Positions 18,393 to 26,386 of a DNA stretch of 64,000 bases are shown here, one piece after another. The notes under the pieces were generated by a model that saw nothing but the letters and a program-made list of their open reading frames with translations, made no database searches and was not told the origin of the DNA. Position 1 is the first letter of the stretch. Each line of letters begins with the position of its first letter. Source of the DNA: Neisseria zoodegmatis (GTDB lineage Bacteria; Pseudomonadota; Gammaproteobacteria; Burkholderiales; Neisseriaceae); assembly GCF_900187305.1 (NCBI RefSeq), contig NZ_LT906434.1, forward strand, positions 930,001 to 994,000, given 5' to 3'. A program made the position numbers and the translations under genes.

Positions 18393-18893
18393 ATGATGAA
18401 AACCTTTATGTGGAAAATCCTCCCGTTTGCTTTATTGCCGTTCGCTTTGGCGGCTTGCTCCCAACAAAGCCATGCGGCTGATGAGGCCAAGTTGGACTTA
18501 GTGAAAAAACTGTATGCGCACTATACGGAAGGAGACGAAGCGGAAGAAATTAAGCCGGAGCAGTTTTTTACGCCCGATTTCCGCGCCGTACTTAACCGCG
18601 ATTCCAAAGCGGCGGAAGCAGAAGGCGTGGCCTGCATGGATTATGATTATGTGATTCAGGGGCAGGATTTCGACGGGCAGGAAATCGCCCGCACGATTCA
18701 ATACAAGCTGACGAAAAGCGGGCGGGTTTATGTTTCTTTTGAGAATTTCGGCGAGGCGCGGGTGTTGGATTACGTTTTATCCTGCAATCAGGGCGTTTGT
18801 TTGATAGACGACATTATCGAGCCGGACGGTTCGTTAAAGAAAAATACCGTGCAATGCTTGGATAAGTTGGCGCTTGCCGATAAACAGCTATAA
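18393..18893 (+). CDS. Putative lipoprotein, function unknown
   Basis: The 166-residue product begins MMKTFMWKILPFALLPFALAACS, a signal with lipobox LAAC. The mature part has YAHYTEGDE, then FTPDFRAVL, and a C-terminal SGRVYVSFENFGEARVLDYVL... with CNQGVCLIDDI, similar in shape to DUF3828-type periplasmic domains (tentative). Four cysteines after the lipid-anchored one could form disulfides. The start may be the first or second Met codon. It stands alone between aldA and a DUS terminator. Confidence 0.75.
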   Translation: MMKTFMWKILPFALLPFALAACSQQSHAADEAKLDLVKKLYAHYTEGDEAEEIKPEQFFTPDFRAVLNRDSKAAEAEGVACMDYDYVIQGQDFDGQEIARTIQYKLTKSGRVYVSFENFGEARVLDYVLSCNQGVCLIDDIIEPDGSLKKNTVQCLDKLALADKQL

Positions 18894-18902
18894 TCCTGCG
18901 TT

Positions 18903-18936
18903 TTCAGACGGCCTTTAAACCAAGAGGCCGTCTGAA
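18903..18936. terminator. DUS inverted pair after the lipoprotein gene
   Basis: DUS copies 18903-18914 and 18925-18936 form a 12-bp stem followed by an A/T-rich stretch, just after the stop codon at 18891-18893. Confidence 0.8.
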
Positions 18937-18998
18937 AAAGATAAAACGGTATTTTCAGACAGGCTGACCATAAGGCCGAACACAAGAGGATTCACACG

Positions 18999-19124
18999 AT
19001 GTGTAAGATATTATTTTTGGCTGCCGTTTTGTCGTCGCTGGCCTTAACCGGCTGCGATGCGAAAGACGCTTGCTTGGATCAAGGCGGCAGCTATAATGAA
19101 ACCACCAAGCAATGCGAGAAATAA
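18999..19124 (+). CDS. 41-residue small lipoprotein
   Basis: AGAGGA eight bases upstream supports an ATG at 18999. The product is [20 protein letters not shown] followed by [21 protein letters not shown]. It has a lipoprotein signal with lipobox LTGC, leaving a mature peptide of about 23 residues with two further cysteines that could form one disulfide. The CLDQGGSYN...C pattern occurs in many tiny bacterial lipoproteins. It sits 37 bases upstream of gcvH and may be cotranscribed with it. Function unknown. Confidence 0.75.
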   Translation: MCKILFLAAVLSSLALTGCDAKDACLDQGGSYNETTKQCEK

Positions 19125-19161
19125 CGGCAGTATTAATTTTGAAACCTATGGAGAACAAACC

Positions 19162-19545
19162 ATGAGCAATATCCCCGCTGAATTGAAATATGTGTCCAGC
19201 CACGAATGGCTGCGTTTGGAAGCCGACGGCACCGTAACCGTGGGCATTACCGAACACGCGCAAGAGTTGTTGGGCGACATCGTATTTGTAGAGCTGCCCG
19301 AAGTGGGTGCGAATCTGGCTGCCGAAGAGCAGGCCGGTGTGGTGGAATCCGTAAAAGCGGCTTCTGACGTTTACGCGCCGATTGCCGGTGAAATCGTAGC
19401 GGTAAACGAAGCTTTGGTAGATGCGCCCGAAACGGCAAACAGCGAGCCTTACGGTGCAGGTTGGTTCTTCAAAATCAAACCGGCCAATGCTGCCGATTTG
19501 GACGGTTTGCTGACTGCCGAACAATACGCTGCCGAAATCGGTTAA
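19162..19545 (+). CDS. gcvH: Glycine cleavage system H protein
   Basis: The ATG at 19162 is preceded by GGAG and gives the usual 127-residue protein, starting [18 protein letters not shown]. The lipoylated lysine is in [13 protein letters not shown]. The H protein carries the aminomethyl intermediate between the P, T and L proteins. It is separated from gcvT by the Abi_C, aldA and lipoprotein genes, so it is not under direct control of the glycine riboswitch and may have its own promoter near 18950-18998. Confidence 0.97.
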   Translation: MSNIPAELKYVSSHEWLRLEADGTVTVGITEHAQELLGDIVFVELPEVGANLAAEEQAGVVESVKAASDVYAPIAGEIVAVNEALVDAPETANSEPYGAGWFFKIKPANAADLDGLLTAEQYAAEIG

Positions 19546-19562
19546 TACCATCGGCAGTTCAA

Positions 19563-19625
19563 GTAGGGCGAGCATCCCTGCCCGCCATTTTTGCAAGAGA
19601 CGGCGGGCAGGGATGCCCGCCCTAC
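19563..19625. repeat. 24-bp inverted repeat downstream of gcvH
   Basis: Arms 19563-19586 and 19602-19625 pair over 24 bp with one mismatch around a 15-base loop. The arm, containing GGCGGGCAGGGATGC, resembles a dispersed neisserial intergenic element; a degenerate relative appears at about 28486-28512. It probably ends the gcvH transcript. Confidence 0.6.
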
Positions 19626-19638
19626 ACTTATTCATATT

Positions 19639-19683
19639 TTCAGACAGGCATCAAGCTTTCATTGAGTGCAGTGCCTGTCTGAA
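19639..19683. repeat. Inverted pair of a variant uptake sequence (TGCCTGTCTGAA)
   Basis: TTCAGACAGGCA (19639-19650) and TGCCTGTCTGAA (19672-19683) pair across 21 bases. The 12-mer is the TG-wad DUS dialect, as I recall it, rather than the AG dialect used in the rest of the window. Confidence 0.65.
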
Positions 19684-19703
19684 CCATTATCCGACGGAAT
19701 ATC

Positions 19704-20393
19704 ATGAAAACCATAGGCATCATCGGCGGCATGAGTGCGGAGAGTACCGTGCTGTATTACCAAATCATCAACCGAGAAACCAACGCGCGCTTGGGCGGCA
19801 ACCACAGCGCCGATATCGTGATGCACAGCGTGGATTTTGAAAAAATTGTGCGTTTGCAGAAAGCAGGCGATTGGGCGGCTGCCGGCGCGGTGTTGGCGGA
19901 AAGTGCGCGCAAGCTGGAGGGCATGGGCGCGGATGTGTTGGTGTTGGCCACCAATACCATGCACAAAATTGCCGATGTGATTGAACAAGCCGTAAGGATT
20001 CCGCTGCTGCATGTGGTGGATGCGACCGCGGCGGCGGTAAAAGCCAAAGGTTTGAGCCGCGTCGGGCTGCTGGGTACGCGCTTTACGATGAGCGACGGTT
20101 TTTACTCGGAGAGAATGGCCAAGCAGGGCGTGGAGATTAGGATGCCGTCTGAAAATGAGCAGGCGGAAATCCATCGGATTATTTTTGAGGAATTGTGTTT
20201 GAACAAGATTCAGGCGGGTTCCAAAGCCTATTATCAGCAAGTGGTGCGCCGTTTGCAGGAGCAGGGCGCCGAGGGTGTGATTTTGGGCTGCACGGAAATC
20301 GGTTTGCTGCTGAAAGAAAACGATTGCCCGCTGCCGCTGTTTGACAGCGCGGAAATTCATGCGCTGGCTGCGGTGGATTTTGCTTTGTCTTAA
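19704..20393 (+). CDS. Aspartate/glutamate racemase family protein, YgeA-like
   Basis: The 229-residue protein belongs to the Asp/Glu racemase family (IGIIGGMSAEST at the N-terminus). The first catalytic cysteine is replaced by threonine (Thr83 in LATNTMH), while the second remains (Cys196 in GVILGCTEIG). This Thr/Cys pair matches E. coli YgeA (Thr83/Cys197), described as an L-Asp/Glu-specific or broad amino acid racemase. It would act in the cytoplasm. Its location after gcvH gives no firm pathway. Confidence 0.88.
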   Translation: MKTIGIIGGMSAESTVLYYQIINRETNARLGGNHSADIVMHSVDFEKIVRLQKAGDWAAAGAVLAESARKLEGMGADVLVLATNTMHKIADVIEQAVRIPLLHVVDATAAAVKAKGLSRVGLLGTRFTMSDGFYSERMAKQGVEIRMPSENEQAEIHRIIFEELCLNKIQAGSKAYYQQVVRRLQEQGAEGVILGCTEIGLLLKENDCPLPLFDSAEIHALAAVDFALS

Positions 20394-20480
20394 ACGGAAT
20401 ATGGCAAATCAACTTTTTTGATACAAGGCAGCAAGCCGTGGCAGCGAAGTGGCAGAAATAAAGTTTATTTGCGATATAAA

Positions 20481-20524
20481 GCATTCAGGCCGTCTGAAAA
20501 TCAGTTTTCAGACGGCCTGAATGC
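20481..20524. terminator. Extended DUS hairpin between racemase and amine oxidase genes
   Basis: The DUS pair (20487-20498 and 20507-20518) is extended on both sides so that 20 bases on each arm pair perfectly around a 4-base loop. It lies between converging genes and can terminate both. Confidence 0.85.
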
Positions 20525-20555
20525 CTGATGAATCACGCAGTAAACGCTACGGGCA

Positions 20556-22424
20556 TTAAGCCAAAGCTTCCGCTACGGCGCGGTAGGCTTGGTCGATGGC
20601 GCCGTGTACATACGGCATCCATGCGGCATCGGCACCGGCGATGAAGATGTTGCCTATCTGCTGCTGCATGGTGGAAGTGGCGTTTTCCGCGCTGCTATCC
20701 GAATCCCACAAGCCGGTTTGCTCGTAGCTGTAACCGTGCGCCCAGCGGTTGAGGGTAACGGCCATTAAGACGCTGTCGAGTTTTTCTCCGGCGGCGTCGT
20801 AGATGCTGCGCAGCTGGTCGAGCATCTCTTTTTCGAGGCTTTCGTAGCTTTGGTTGTTTAAGGCGCGGCGGCCGCTCTTATACATGTCGCGCGCGGTTTG
20901 GCCGGTGAAGTCGGTGGCAATGCGCACCATGTGGATGACCATTGGATCGTCTGCCGTTTGGGGGAACTGGTAGCCGCCCATGCTCACGGGGTCGTCGAGT
21001 TTGACCAAGCAATACGGGGCGTCGGGCGCGTAGAGCGAGTGTACGCCGAGCTTTTGGAACGCTTTGGAGTTTTTGACCACGACTTTGCCGTACACCATCG
21101 GCACTTTGATGGTGGTTTGTGCGGCGGCTTTTTGGGCGTCGGGCATTTGGGGAATCACGCGGGCAGCCAACACGCTGTGTCCGGCAAAAATGGCTTTCTT
21201 GGCGCTAACCTGTTTGAGCGCTTCGGCATCGTGCGGCATATAGGCCACGGCAACGCTGCCGTCGGGCTGGTTTTCCATCAGCAGGGCGGTGCTGTTGAGG
21301 CGCAGGCGTACGCGGTTTTCGGGCAGGTCGAGTTTGCTGTAATCGAATTTGGCTAACACAACATCTTCCATGGTGTAGCCGGGGGCGACTGCCGGAATCA
21401 GCTTGCGCACGAGCATGCGGGCGATGGAAGCGTTGCCGTCGGGGAAATGGTAGATGTAGGGTTCTTCTTCGGATTCTTCTTTTTCCAAGCCGAGGTTTTG
21501 TACGCCGGGGTAGCCGTCTTCAAAGGCTTCTTGTACGGAAATGGCGTTGATGGCATGCCCCCAGTATTCCGAGCTGATGTTTTTGAGGTATTTCAACGCG
21601 CCTTCGGGCAGCTGAACTTCGTTTTTCAGGAAGTTGTAATAGCTGGTGTTTTCGGCAAAGCTGATCCGCTCGCTGTCGGTTTTGCCTTCGAGATAATCGG
21701 TGGTCGAGGTGTACAGCTCGGTCAGGGCTTTTTTGTCGGCATCGGGCAAGGGGAATTGCTTGATGATGTCTGCCGCGCTCTCTTCGCCGACTTCGGGTAT
21801 GCCGCGGACGACGGTGTTTTTACCGAACGAAGCTTGGCTGAAGAAAACGCCTTCTTTGAGTTTGCGCGTGGTTTCGTATAAATCTTGATGGAAGTATTGC
21901 TCAAACTTGTTGTAGTCGATGCCAAGCTCTTTGAGTAGGGCGAGCGATTCTTTGGAGTATTCAGACTTCGGTGAATCGATGGATTCGCTGCCTGCGTAAG
22001 AAATCAGCAATCGGCCGTTTACGGTAAATTCGTTGCGCTGGGCATGGCCGCCGAAATCGTCGTGGTTGTCGAGAATCAGGATTTTGGCTTGCGGGCGTTG
22101 CTGTTGATACAGGTAGGCTGCGGTCAGGCCGCTGATGCCGGCGCCGACGACAACAAGGTCGTATTCTTCTTCGGCCGCACCGGGCAGGGTGTAGGGTTTG
22201 TTTTGCAGAGCAAGGCTGTGGGCGGCGCGCTGAACGCCGTCGACATCGCCGCGCAAGCCGAGCAGGGCGGGCGGGTAGTAGGTGGCGTTGACGGCGGCAT
22301 TAACGGAAGATTCGAGCGTTTGCGGGGAAAATAATTTGTAGATTTTATAACCGCCCAGCATCGCTGTGCCGGTAACGGCGGCGGAGCCGGCTAGGAATGC
22401 GCGGCGCGAGAGTTTGCGTTTCAT
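20556..22424 (-). CDS. Tat-exported FAD-dependent amine oxidase, spermidine dehydrogenase-like
   Basis: The 622-residue protein starts MKRKLSRRAFLAGSAAVTG, a twin-arginine signal, so it is exported folded to the periplasm with its cofactor. The FAD-binding VVGAGISGLTAAYLY segment is at about residue 92 and a C-terminal IFIAGADAAWMPYVHGAIDQAYRA closes the flavin site. Length and layout match P. aeruginosa SpdH-type spermidine dehydrogenases and related flavin amine oxidases. Oxidation of spermidine is possible but the substrate is inferred. It is monocistronic between DUS hairpins. Confidence 0.82.
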   Translation of the reverse strand: MKRKLSRRAFLAGSAAVTGTAMLGGYKIYKLFSPQTLESSVNAAVNATYYPPALLGLRGDVDGVQRAAHSLALQNKPYTLPGAAEEEYDLVVVGAGISGLTAAYLYQQQRPQAKILILDNHDDFGGHAQRNEFTVNGRLLISYAGSESIDSPKSEYSKESLALLKELGIDYNKFEQYFHQDLYETTRKLKEGVFFSQASFGKNTVVRGIPEVGEESAADIIKQFPLPDADKKALTELYTSTTDYLEGKTDSERISFAENTSYYNFLKNEVQLPEGALKYLKNISSEYWGHAINAISVQEAFEDGYPGVQNLGLEKEESEEEPYIYHFPDGNASIARMLVRKLIPAVAPGYTMEDVVLAKFDYSKLDLPENRVRLRLNSTALLMENQPDGSVAVAYMPHDAEALKQVSAKKAIFAGHSVLAARVIPQMPDAQKAAAQTTIKVPMVYGKVVVKNSKAFQKLGVHSLYAPDAPYCLVKLDDPVSMGGYQFPQTADDPMVIHMVRIATDFTGQTARDMYKSGRRALNNQSYESLEKEMLDQLRSIYDAAGEKLDSVLMAVTLNRWAHGYSYEQTGLWDSDSSAENATSTMQQQIGNIFIAGADAAWMPYVHGAIDQAYRAVAEALA

Positions 22425-22643
22425 AAACTTCCTGATTGATATGAGTAAGATATGTTATTTTGTGGCCTGCGATATGAAGCGGGCTGCATTTTCAGACGGC
22501 CTGATGTGTGTGCGGCGGGTCTGAAAAGGGTTGAATTTAAAAGGGCATAAGTCTAACAAATTATGCTTTATTCAGGCCATAAATCGGATGAAAAAACATG
22601 GTTTGGTGATTGATATTTACGACAGGTAAGGCTTCAATCGAGA

Positions 22644-22670
22644 AGGCCGTCTGAATTTTTCAGACGGCCT
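22644..22670. terminator. DUS terminator downstream of ccoH
   Basis: DUS copies 22644-22655 and 22659-22670 form a tight hairpin after the FixH gene on the minus strand. Confidence 0.8.
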
Positions 22671-22695
22671 GTGTTTACTTGTGGCGTGCTCGGCA

Positions 22696-23256
22696 TTACG
22701 GCTTGCCGGCAGGCACGTTTACCAGCTTTTCCTTAGGCTTGAGGTTGACGGCATAGCCTTGGTTTTCAATCCATTTTTCTTCTACGCGCCATTTACCTGC
22801 CGCGTCTTCTACCCGCACATACCAATGGTGGGTGGAGGGCAGCGGTTTGAAGACGGCGCTGTATTCGGTTTTATCGCCGGAAAGCGTGCCGCTTTGGGTG
22901 GCGTGCAGTTTCACGGTTTGGTCGTCCGATTTTTTGGCGGGGTGCATCAATACCAAATTCAAAGGCTGGGTGCGGTCGAAATTGCCGCTGACGAATACTT
23001 TGGCAGCGTTTTTATCGGGGTTGAACAGCACTTGGACGTTGATGCCGAGCTTAACGGCTTCTTCGTCGCGGTGCAGTTGCAGGTCGATGTGTTTGCCGTC
23101 TTTGTAGTAATCGTCGCTCACTAAGTCGGCGGAATTGCTTTTCGCCAAATAAAAGGTATAGAAAGCCGCAGCCACCACAATGGCGGGGCCTGCCATCAAC
23201 AGCCACGGCCACGGCTCTTTGTACCAGACTTTCGATTGTGTGCGGTGGTCGGTCAC
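22696..23256 (-). CDS. FixH/CcoH family protein, cbb3 oxidase assembly
   Basis: A GTG start at 23256 with GGAG six bases upstream gives a 186-residue product that begins one base after the ccoG stop. A longer frame would run into ccoG and is rejected. The protein has an N-terminal cytoplasmic stretch, one transmembrane segment (WPWLLMAGPAIVVAAAFYTFYLA) followed by the FixH signature SDDYYKDGKHID, and a periplasmic beta-rich domain. CcoH helps mature or stabilise cbb3 cytochrome c oxidase. The tail (KPKEKLVNVPAGKP) is longer than in many homologues. Confidence 0.88.
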   Translation of the reverse strand: MTDHRTQSKVWYKEPWPWLLMAGPAIVVAAAFYTFYLAKSNSADLVSDDYYKDGKHIDLQLHRDEEAVKLGINVQVLFNPDKNAAKVFVSGNFDRTQPLNLVLMHPAKKSDDQTVKLHATQSGTLSGDKTEYSAVFKPLPSTHHWYVRVEDAAGKWRVEEKWIENQGYAVNLKPKEKLVNVPAGKP

Positions 23257-23257
23257 A

Positions 23258-24691
23258 TTATTCTCCGATAAACGATGATTTTTCAGTAATGGTGTTGACT
23301 TCTTCGCTGCCGCTTTCTCGATAGGTAAATTCAAACATAATCGGATGGCTGCCTTTATCGGCGTATTCGGGAATCGTCGATACTTGCACCGGCACGGTTA
23401 TGGTTTCTTTCGGCGGCACTTTGAGGCCGTCTGAAAGCAGGCCGGTGAGGGCGATTTCATCGAAACCGCTCACTTTGGCGGTCAATACCTGTTCTTTTTC
23501 GCTGTCGTTGATGATGCGCAGATTGTACGCATTTTCCAGCCAGCCGTTGCTGTTTTCACGCAGCATTACGCCGCGGTCTTTGATGATGTCCACGCTCATA
23601 GTTTCGCGGGTGGCGATGCCGGCAATCATGGCGATCACAGCCACGAACAATACCGCTCCGTAGCCCAACACGCGCGGGCGCAGCAGGCGTTTTTTGATGT
23701 CTTTGTCGGCGTATTCGTGTTTCAACGCGCTTTCGGTGGTGTAGCGGATGAGACCGCGCGGATAATTCATTTTATCCATGATTTCGTCGCAGGCATCAAT
23801 ACAGGCGGCGCAACCGATACATTGGTATTGCAGGCCGTCGCGGATGTCGATGCCGACGGGGCATACCTGCACGCACATGGTACAGTTGATGCAGTCGCCA
23901 AGCTGGGTGTCTTCTTTGCTGGCGTTTTTCTTACGGGCGCCGCGGGGTTCGCCGCGCTCTTCGTCGTAAGAAATAATCAGCGTGTCTTTATCAAACATCG
24001 CGCTTTGGAAGCGGGCATACGGGCACATGTATTTACACACCTGCTCGCGCATTTGGTGCGCCATCAGCCACGTCATGAAGCCGTAGAACGCAGCGGCAAA
24101 CAGCGAACCGCCGCCTGCCTGCAAGGTGAAAATGGCCGGTACGAATTCGCGGATGGGGGTAAACCAGCCGGCGAAAGTAATGCCCGTCCACGCGCACACG
24201 GCGAAAATCAGCAGGTACTTGGTCAGCTTGATGCGGATTTTGCGGAAATTCCACGGCTCTTTGTCGAGCTTGAGGCGTTTGTTGCGGTCGCCTTCGACGA
24301 AATGGTCTATCCACAACATGATTTCGGTGTACACCGTTTGCGGGCAGGAATAGCCGCACCACAAACGGCCTGCGATGGTCGTCCACCAAAACAGGCCGAA
24401 CGCCGAAATAATCAGCAGCAACGCCAGATAAATCAAATCGCCCAAGCCCAGCGAAAGGCCGAAAATATAAAAATGGCGCTCGGGAATATCAAACAATACG
24501 GCTTGGCGGCCGCTCCAGTTGAACCACGGAATCACATAAAACACAAATTGCGTGACCAATACCGCCAAGATGCGCAGATTGGTGTAGCGGCCTTTGGCCA
24601 GTTTGGGGTGAATGCGTTTGGATCCCTGGTAAAGTTGGATAACCTGCTCTTTGGGCCGGTTGGGTGTTTTGTCTTTCTGTTCGCTAGACAT
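23258..24691 (-). CDS. ccoG: Cytochrome c oxidase accessory protein CcoG (FixG/RdxA family)
   Basis: The 477-residue inner-membrane protein has about five transmembrane segments, the GRLWCGYSCPQTVYTEI signature and two ferredoxin-type 4Fe-4S motifs: CINCTMCVQVCP and CIGCAACIDAC. A C-terminal FixG immunoglobulin-like domain follows the last membrane segment. CcoG is a cupric reductase acting in copper delivery to cbb3 oxidase. The ATG at 24691 has AGGA eight bases upstream; a GTG one codon earlier is also open. ccoH follows, and the copper ATPase ccoI is 20 kb away. Confidence 0.95.
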   Translation of the reverse strand: MSSEQKDKTPNRPKEQVIQLYQGSKRIHPKLAKGRYTNLRILAVLVTQFVFYVIPWFNWSGRQAVLFDIPERHFYIFGLSLGLGDLIYLALLLIISAFGLFWWTTIAGRLWCGYSCPQTVYTEIMLWIDHFVEGDRNKRLKLDKEPWNFRKIRIKLTKYLLIFAVCAWTGITFAGWFTPIREFVPAIFTLQAGGGSLFAAAFYGFMTWLMAHQMREQVCKYMCPYARFQSAMFDKDTLIISYDEERGEPRGARKKNASKEDTQLGDCINCTMCVQVCPVGIDIRDGLQYQCIGCAACIDACDEIMDKMNYPRGLIRYTTESALKHEYADKDIKKRLLRPRVLGYGAVLFVAVIAMIAGIATRETMSVDIIKDRGVMLRENSNGWLENAYNLRIINDSEKEQVLTAKVSGFDEIALTGLLSDGLKVPPKETITVPVQVSTIPEYADKGSHPIMFEFTYRESGSEEVNTITEKSSFIGE

Positions 24692-24751
24692 CACGGTGTT
24701 CCTTAAATTTTTTATGTTTTACGGCGCGTTTTCCAACGGCCTGATTTGCTT

Positions 24752-24757
24752 ATTATA
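24752..24757 (-). promoter_or_regulatory. -10 element of the ccoGH promoter (candidate)
   Basis: A perfect TATAAT on the minus strand lies 60 bases before the ccoG start. No consensus -35 is present at the right distance, which would suit an activator-dependent promoter, but no clear FNR box was found. Confidence 0.4.
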
Positions 24758-24770
24758 ACAGTTTCATGAT

Positions 24771-24813
24771 TTCAGACGGCCTTTAAGAAGGTTAAGACAG
24801 GAGGCCGTCTGAA
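24771..24813. repeat. DUS inverted pair between divergent ccoG and the MocR gene
   Basis: Copies 24771-24782 and 24802-24813 flank a 19-base loop. Because the flanking genes diverge, this pair is unlikely to serve as their terminator and may simply be an uptake signal. Confidence 0.7.
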
Positions 24814-24910
24814 ACAGCCGAAAGCATCAAGGTTTGCGTTTGCGCCTTGCCGTGCGGAGTAGTGCGCATAGCAAGTAACGCTTGCCTCTCAAGAAAAAAT
24901 CCATTAAATT

Positions 24911-24942
24911 ATTTTGTATTAGAACAAAACGGATTTTGTATT
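24911..24942 (+). promoter_or_regulatory. Direct repeat at the start of the MocR gene, candidate operator
   Basis: ATTTTGTATT occurs at 24911-24920 and again at 24933-24942, 22 bases (two helical turns) apart. MocR/PdxR-type regulators commonly bind direct repeats near their own promoters. The second copy abuts the proposed GTG start. Confidence 0.35.
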
Positions 24943-26250
24943 GTGGAATTAAAACCTAAAGGAAGCACCGCTGTCAATATCGCCCAATCCATCAGCTGCC
25001 TGATACGCGAAGAAGTGTGGCCTGCGGGATACCGTTTGCCTACCGTGCGCAGTTTGGCCGAAGATTTGGGCGTGAATCCCAATACCGTATCCGCGGCCTA
25101 CAAGCAGCTTCGCGATGCCGGCATCATTACCACCGACGGGCGGCGCGGCAGTTTTGTGCCGGAGAAAACCGAAATCCTGCACACCGAAAGCGCCGTGCCT
25201 AAAGGCTTGGTGGATTTGGCTTCAGGGAATGTCGACCGCAGGTTGCTGCCCGAGCTGCCGCCTTCGTTGCTGGACGGCTACCATTTGGCAACCGACGTCG
25301 GCGGCAGGGGCGACAATCCCGAGTTGATGGCGCATATCAAACATTGGCTGCGTGACAACACCGGCATTGAAAGCAGCGAGATAGTGTTGTTTTCCGGCAG
25401 CTTGGACATTATGGAACGCGCCCTCAGCCAGCGGTGTATGCCCGGAGCCAAAGTGTTGGTGGAAAGCCCTTGCTGGCTGCCGTTGCTGGCCTTGCTGTCG
25501 AACCTGCGCCTCGAAGCCGTCCCCGCCGAATTGGACGAAGAAGGCGCGCTGGTGCCGGAGCATGATGACTGCTTAAGCGGTGTGTCTGCGGTTATCTTAA
25601 CGGCGCGAGCACACAGCCCGACGGGGATTTGTTACAGCCGCCGCCGCTGGCAGGAATGGCAGCGGGCGTTGTCGCAACATAATGCGCTGCTGATTGTGGA
25701 CGACCATTGGGGCGCGCTCAGCCGCCATCCGTTTCACGGTATGCAAGGTTTTGATAACGAATGGATTTACAGTACATCGACCAGCAAATTTCTCGGCACC
25801 GATGCGCGGATTGCCGTGGCGGCGGGCAACGGCCACACTTTAAACGCCATGAAAAAACGCTTTTCGCTGGGGCCGCGTTGGATCAGCAAACTCTTGCAGC
25901 ATGTTACTTTGCAACTGTGGCGGCAGCTCGGTTCAGACGGCCTCAAGGCTATTGCAGACAGCTATCACGCACGCCGTTGCCGTTTAATCGAAAGCCTGCA
26001 AAAACACGGCATCCGCGTGCCCGGAAGCGGCGGGGAAGGCCAGCATATCTGGCTGCCTGTGCATAACGAAGCGCAAGTGATTCAGTTTTTGGCGGCCAAA
26101 GGCTGGGCGGTGCAAAGCGGTGCGGCGTGCAATCTTTCCAAGCAGCCCGCCGTGCGCATTACCATCGGCAATTTAAGTTTGGAGGATTGCGATACATTGG
26201 CCGACGATATCGCCGACACGCTGGCCGCCGGCGGCAGAAGCCTGTATTGA
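24943..26250 (+). CDS. MocR-family PLP-dependent transcriptional regulator
   Basis: The N-terminal 75 residues form a GntR winged helix (IREEVWPAGYRLPTVRSLAEDLGVNPNTVSAAYKQL); the rest is a fold-type I aminotransferase domain with the PLP-binding lysine in STSKFLGTDAR, preceded by LIVDDHWGALSR. Proteins of this MocR/PdxR group regulate amino-acid or vitamin B6 genes without needing aminotransferase activity. The GTG at 24943 gives 435 residues; the frame is open upstream to about 24847, but that stretch looks non-coding. No target gene lies adjacent in the opposite direction apart from ccoG, so the regulon is unknown. Confidence 0.85.
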   Translation: MELKPKGSTAVNIAQSISCLIREEVWPAGYRLPTVRSLAEDLGVNPNTVSAAYKQLRDAGIITTDGRRGSFVPEKTEILHTESAVPKGLVDLASGNVDRRLLPELPPSLLDGYHLATDVGGRGDNPELMAHIKHWLRDNTGIESSEIVLFSGSLDIMERALSQRCMPGAKVLVESPCWLPLLALLSNLRLEAVPAELDEEGALVPEHDDCLSGVSAVILTARAHSPTGICYSRRRWQEWQRALSQHNALLIVDDHWGALSRHPFHGMQGFDNEWIYSTSTSKFLGTDARIAVAAGNGHTLNAMKKRFSLGPRWISKLLQHVTLQLWRQLGSDGLKAIADSYHARRCRLIESLQKHGIRVPGSGGEGQHIWLPVHNEAQVIQFLAAKGWAVQSGAACNLSKQPAVRITIGNLSLEDCDTLADDIADTLAAGGRSLY

Positions 26251-26271
26251 ATTGTCGGTTGATAAAGTTGG

Positions 26272-26299
26272 TTTGCCGTTGCCTGAATAACGGTACAAT
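26272..26299 (+). promoter_or_regulatory. Promoter candidate for waaF
   Basis: TACAAT (26294-26299) lies 88 bases before waaF, with TTTGCC 16 bases upstream as a weak -35. It falls in the gap after the MocR gene. Confidence 0.4.
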
Positions 26300-26386
26300 A
26301 CACCGCCTGACAAACGCGCCGTGTTTCGGCGGTTTTCAGTTTCAGACTAAAACCTACACAAGCCGCAAATCCCTATCCACAAAAAT

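Noticed and set aside
23717..24706. A 329-codon plus-strand frame
   Set aside because: It is antisense to ccoG, whose iron-sulfur motifs confirm the minus strand as coding.
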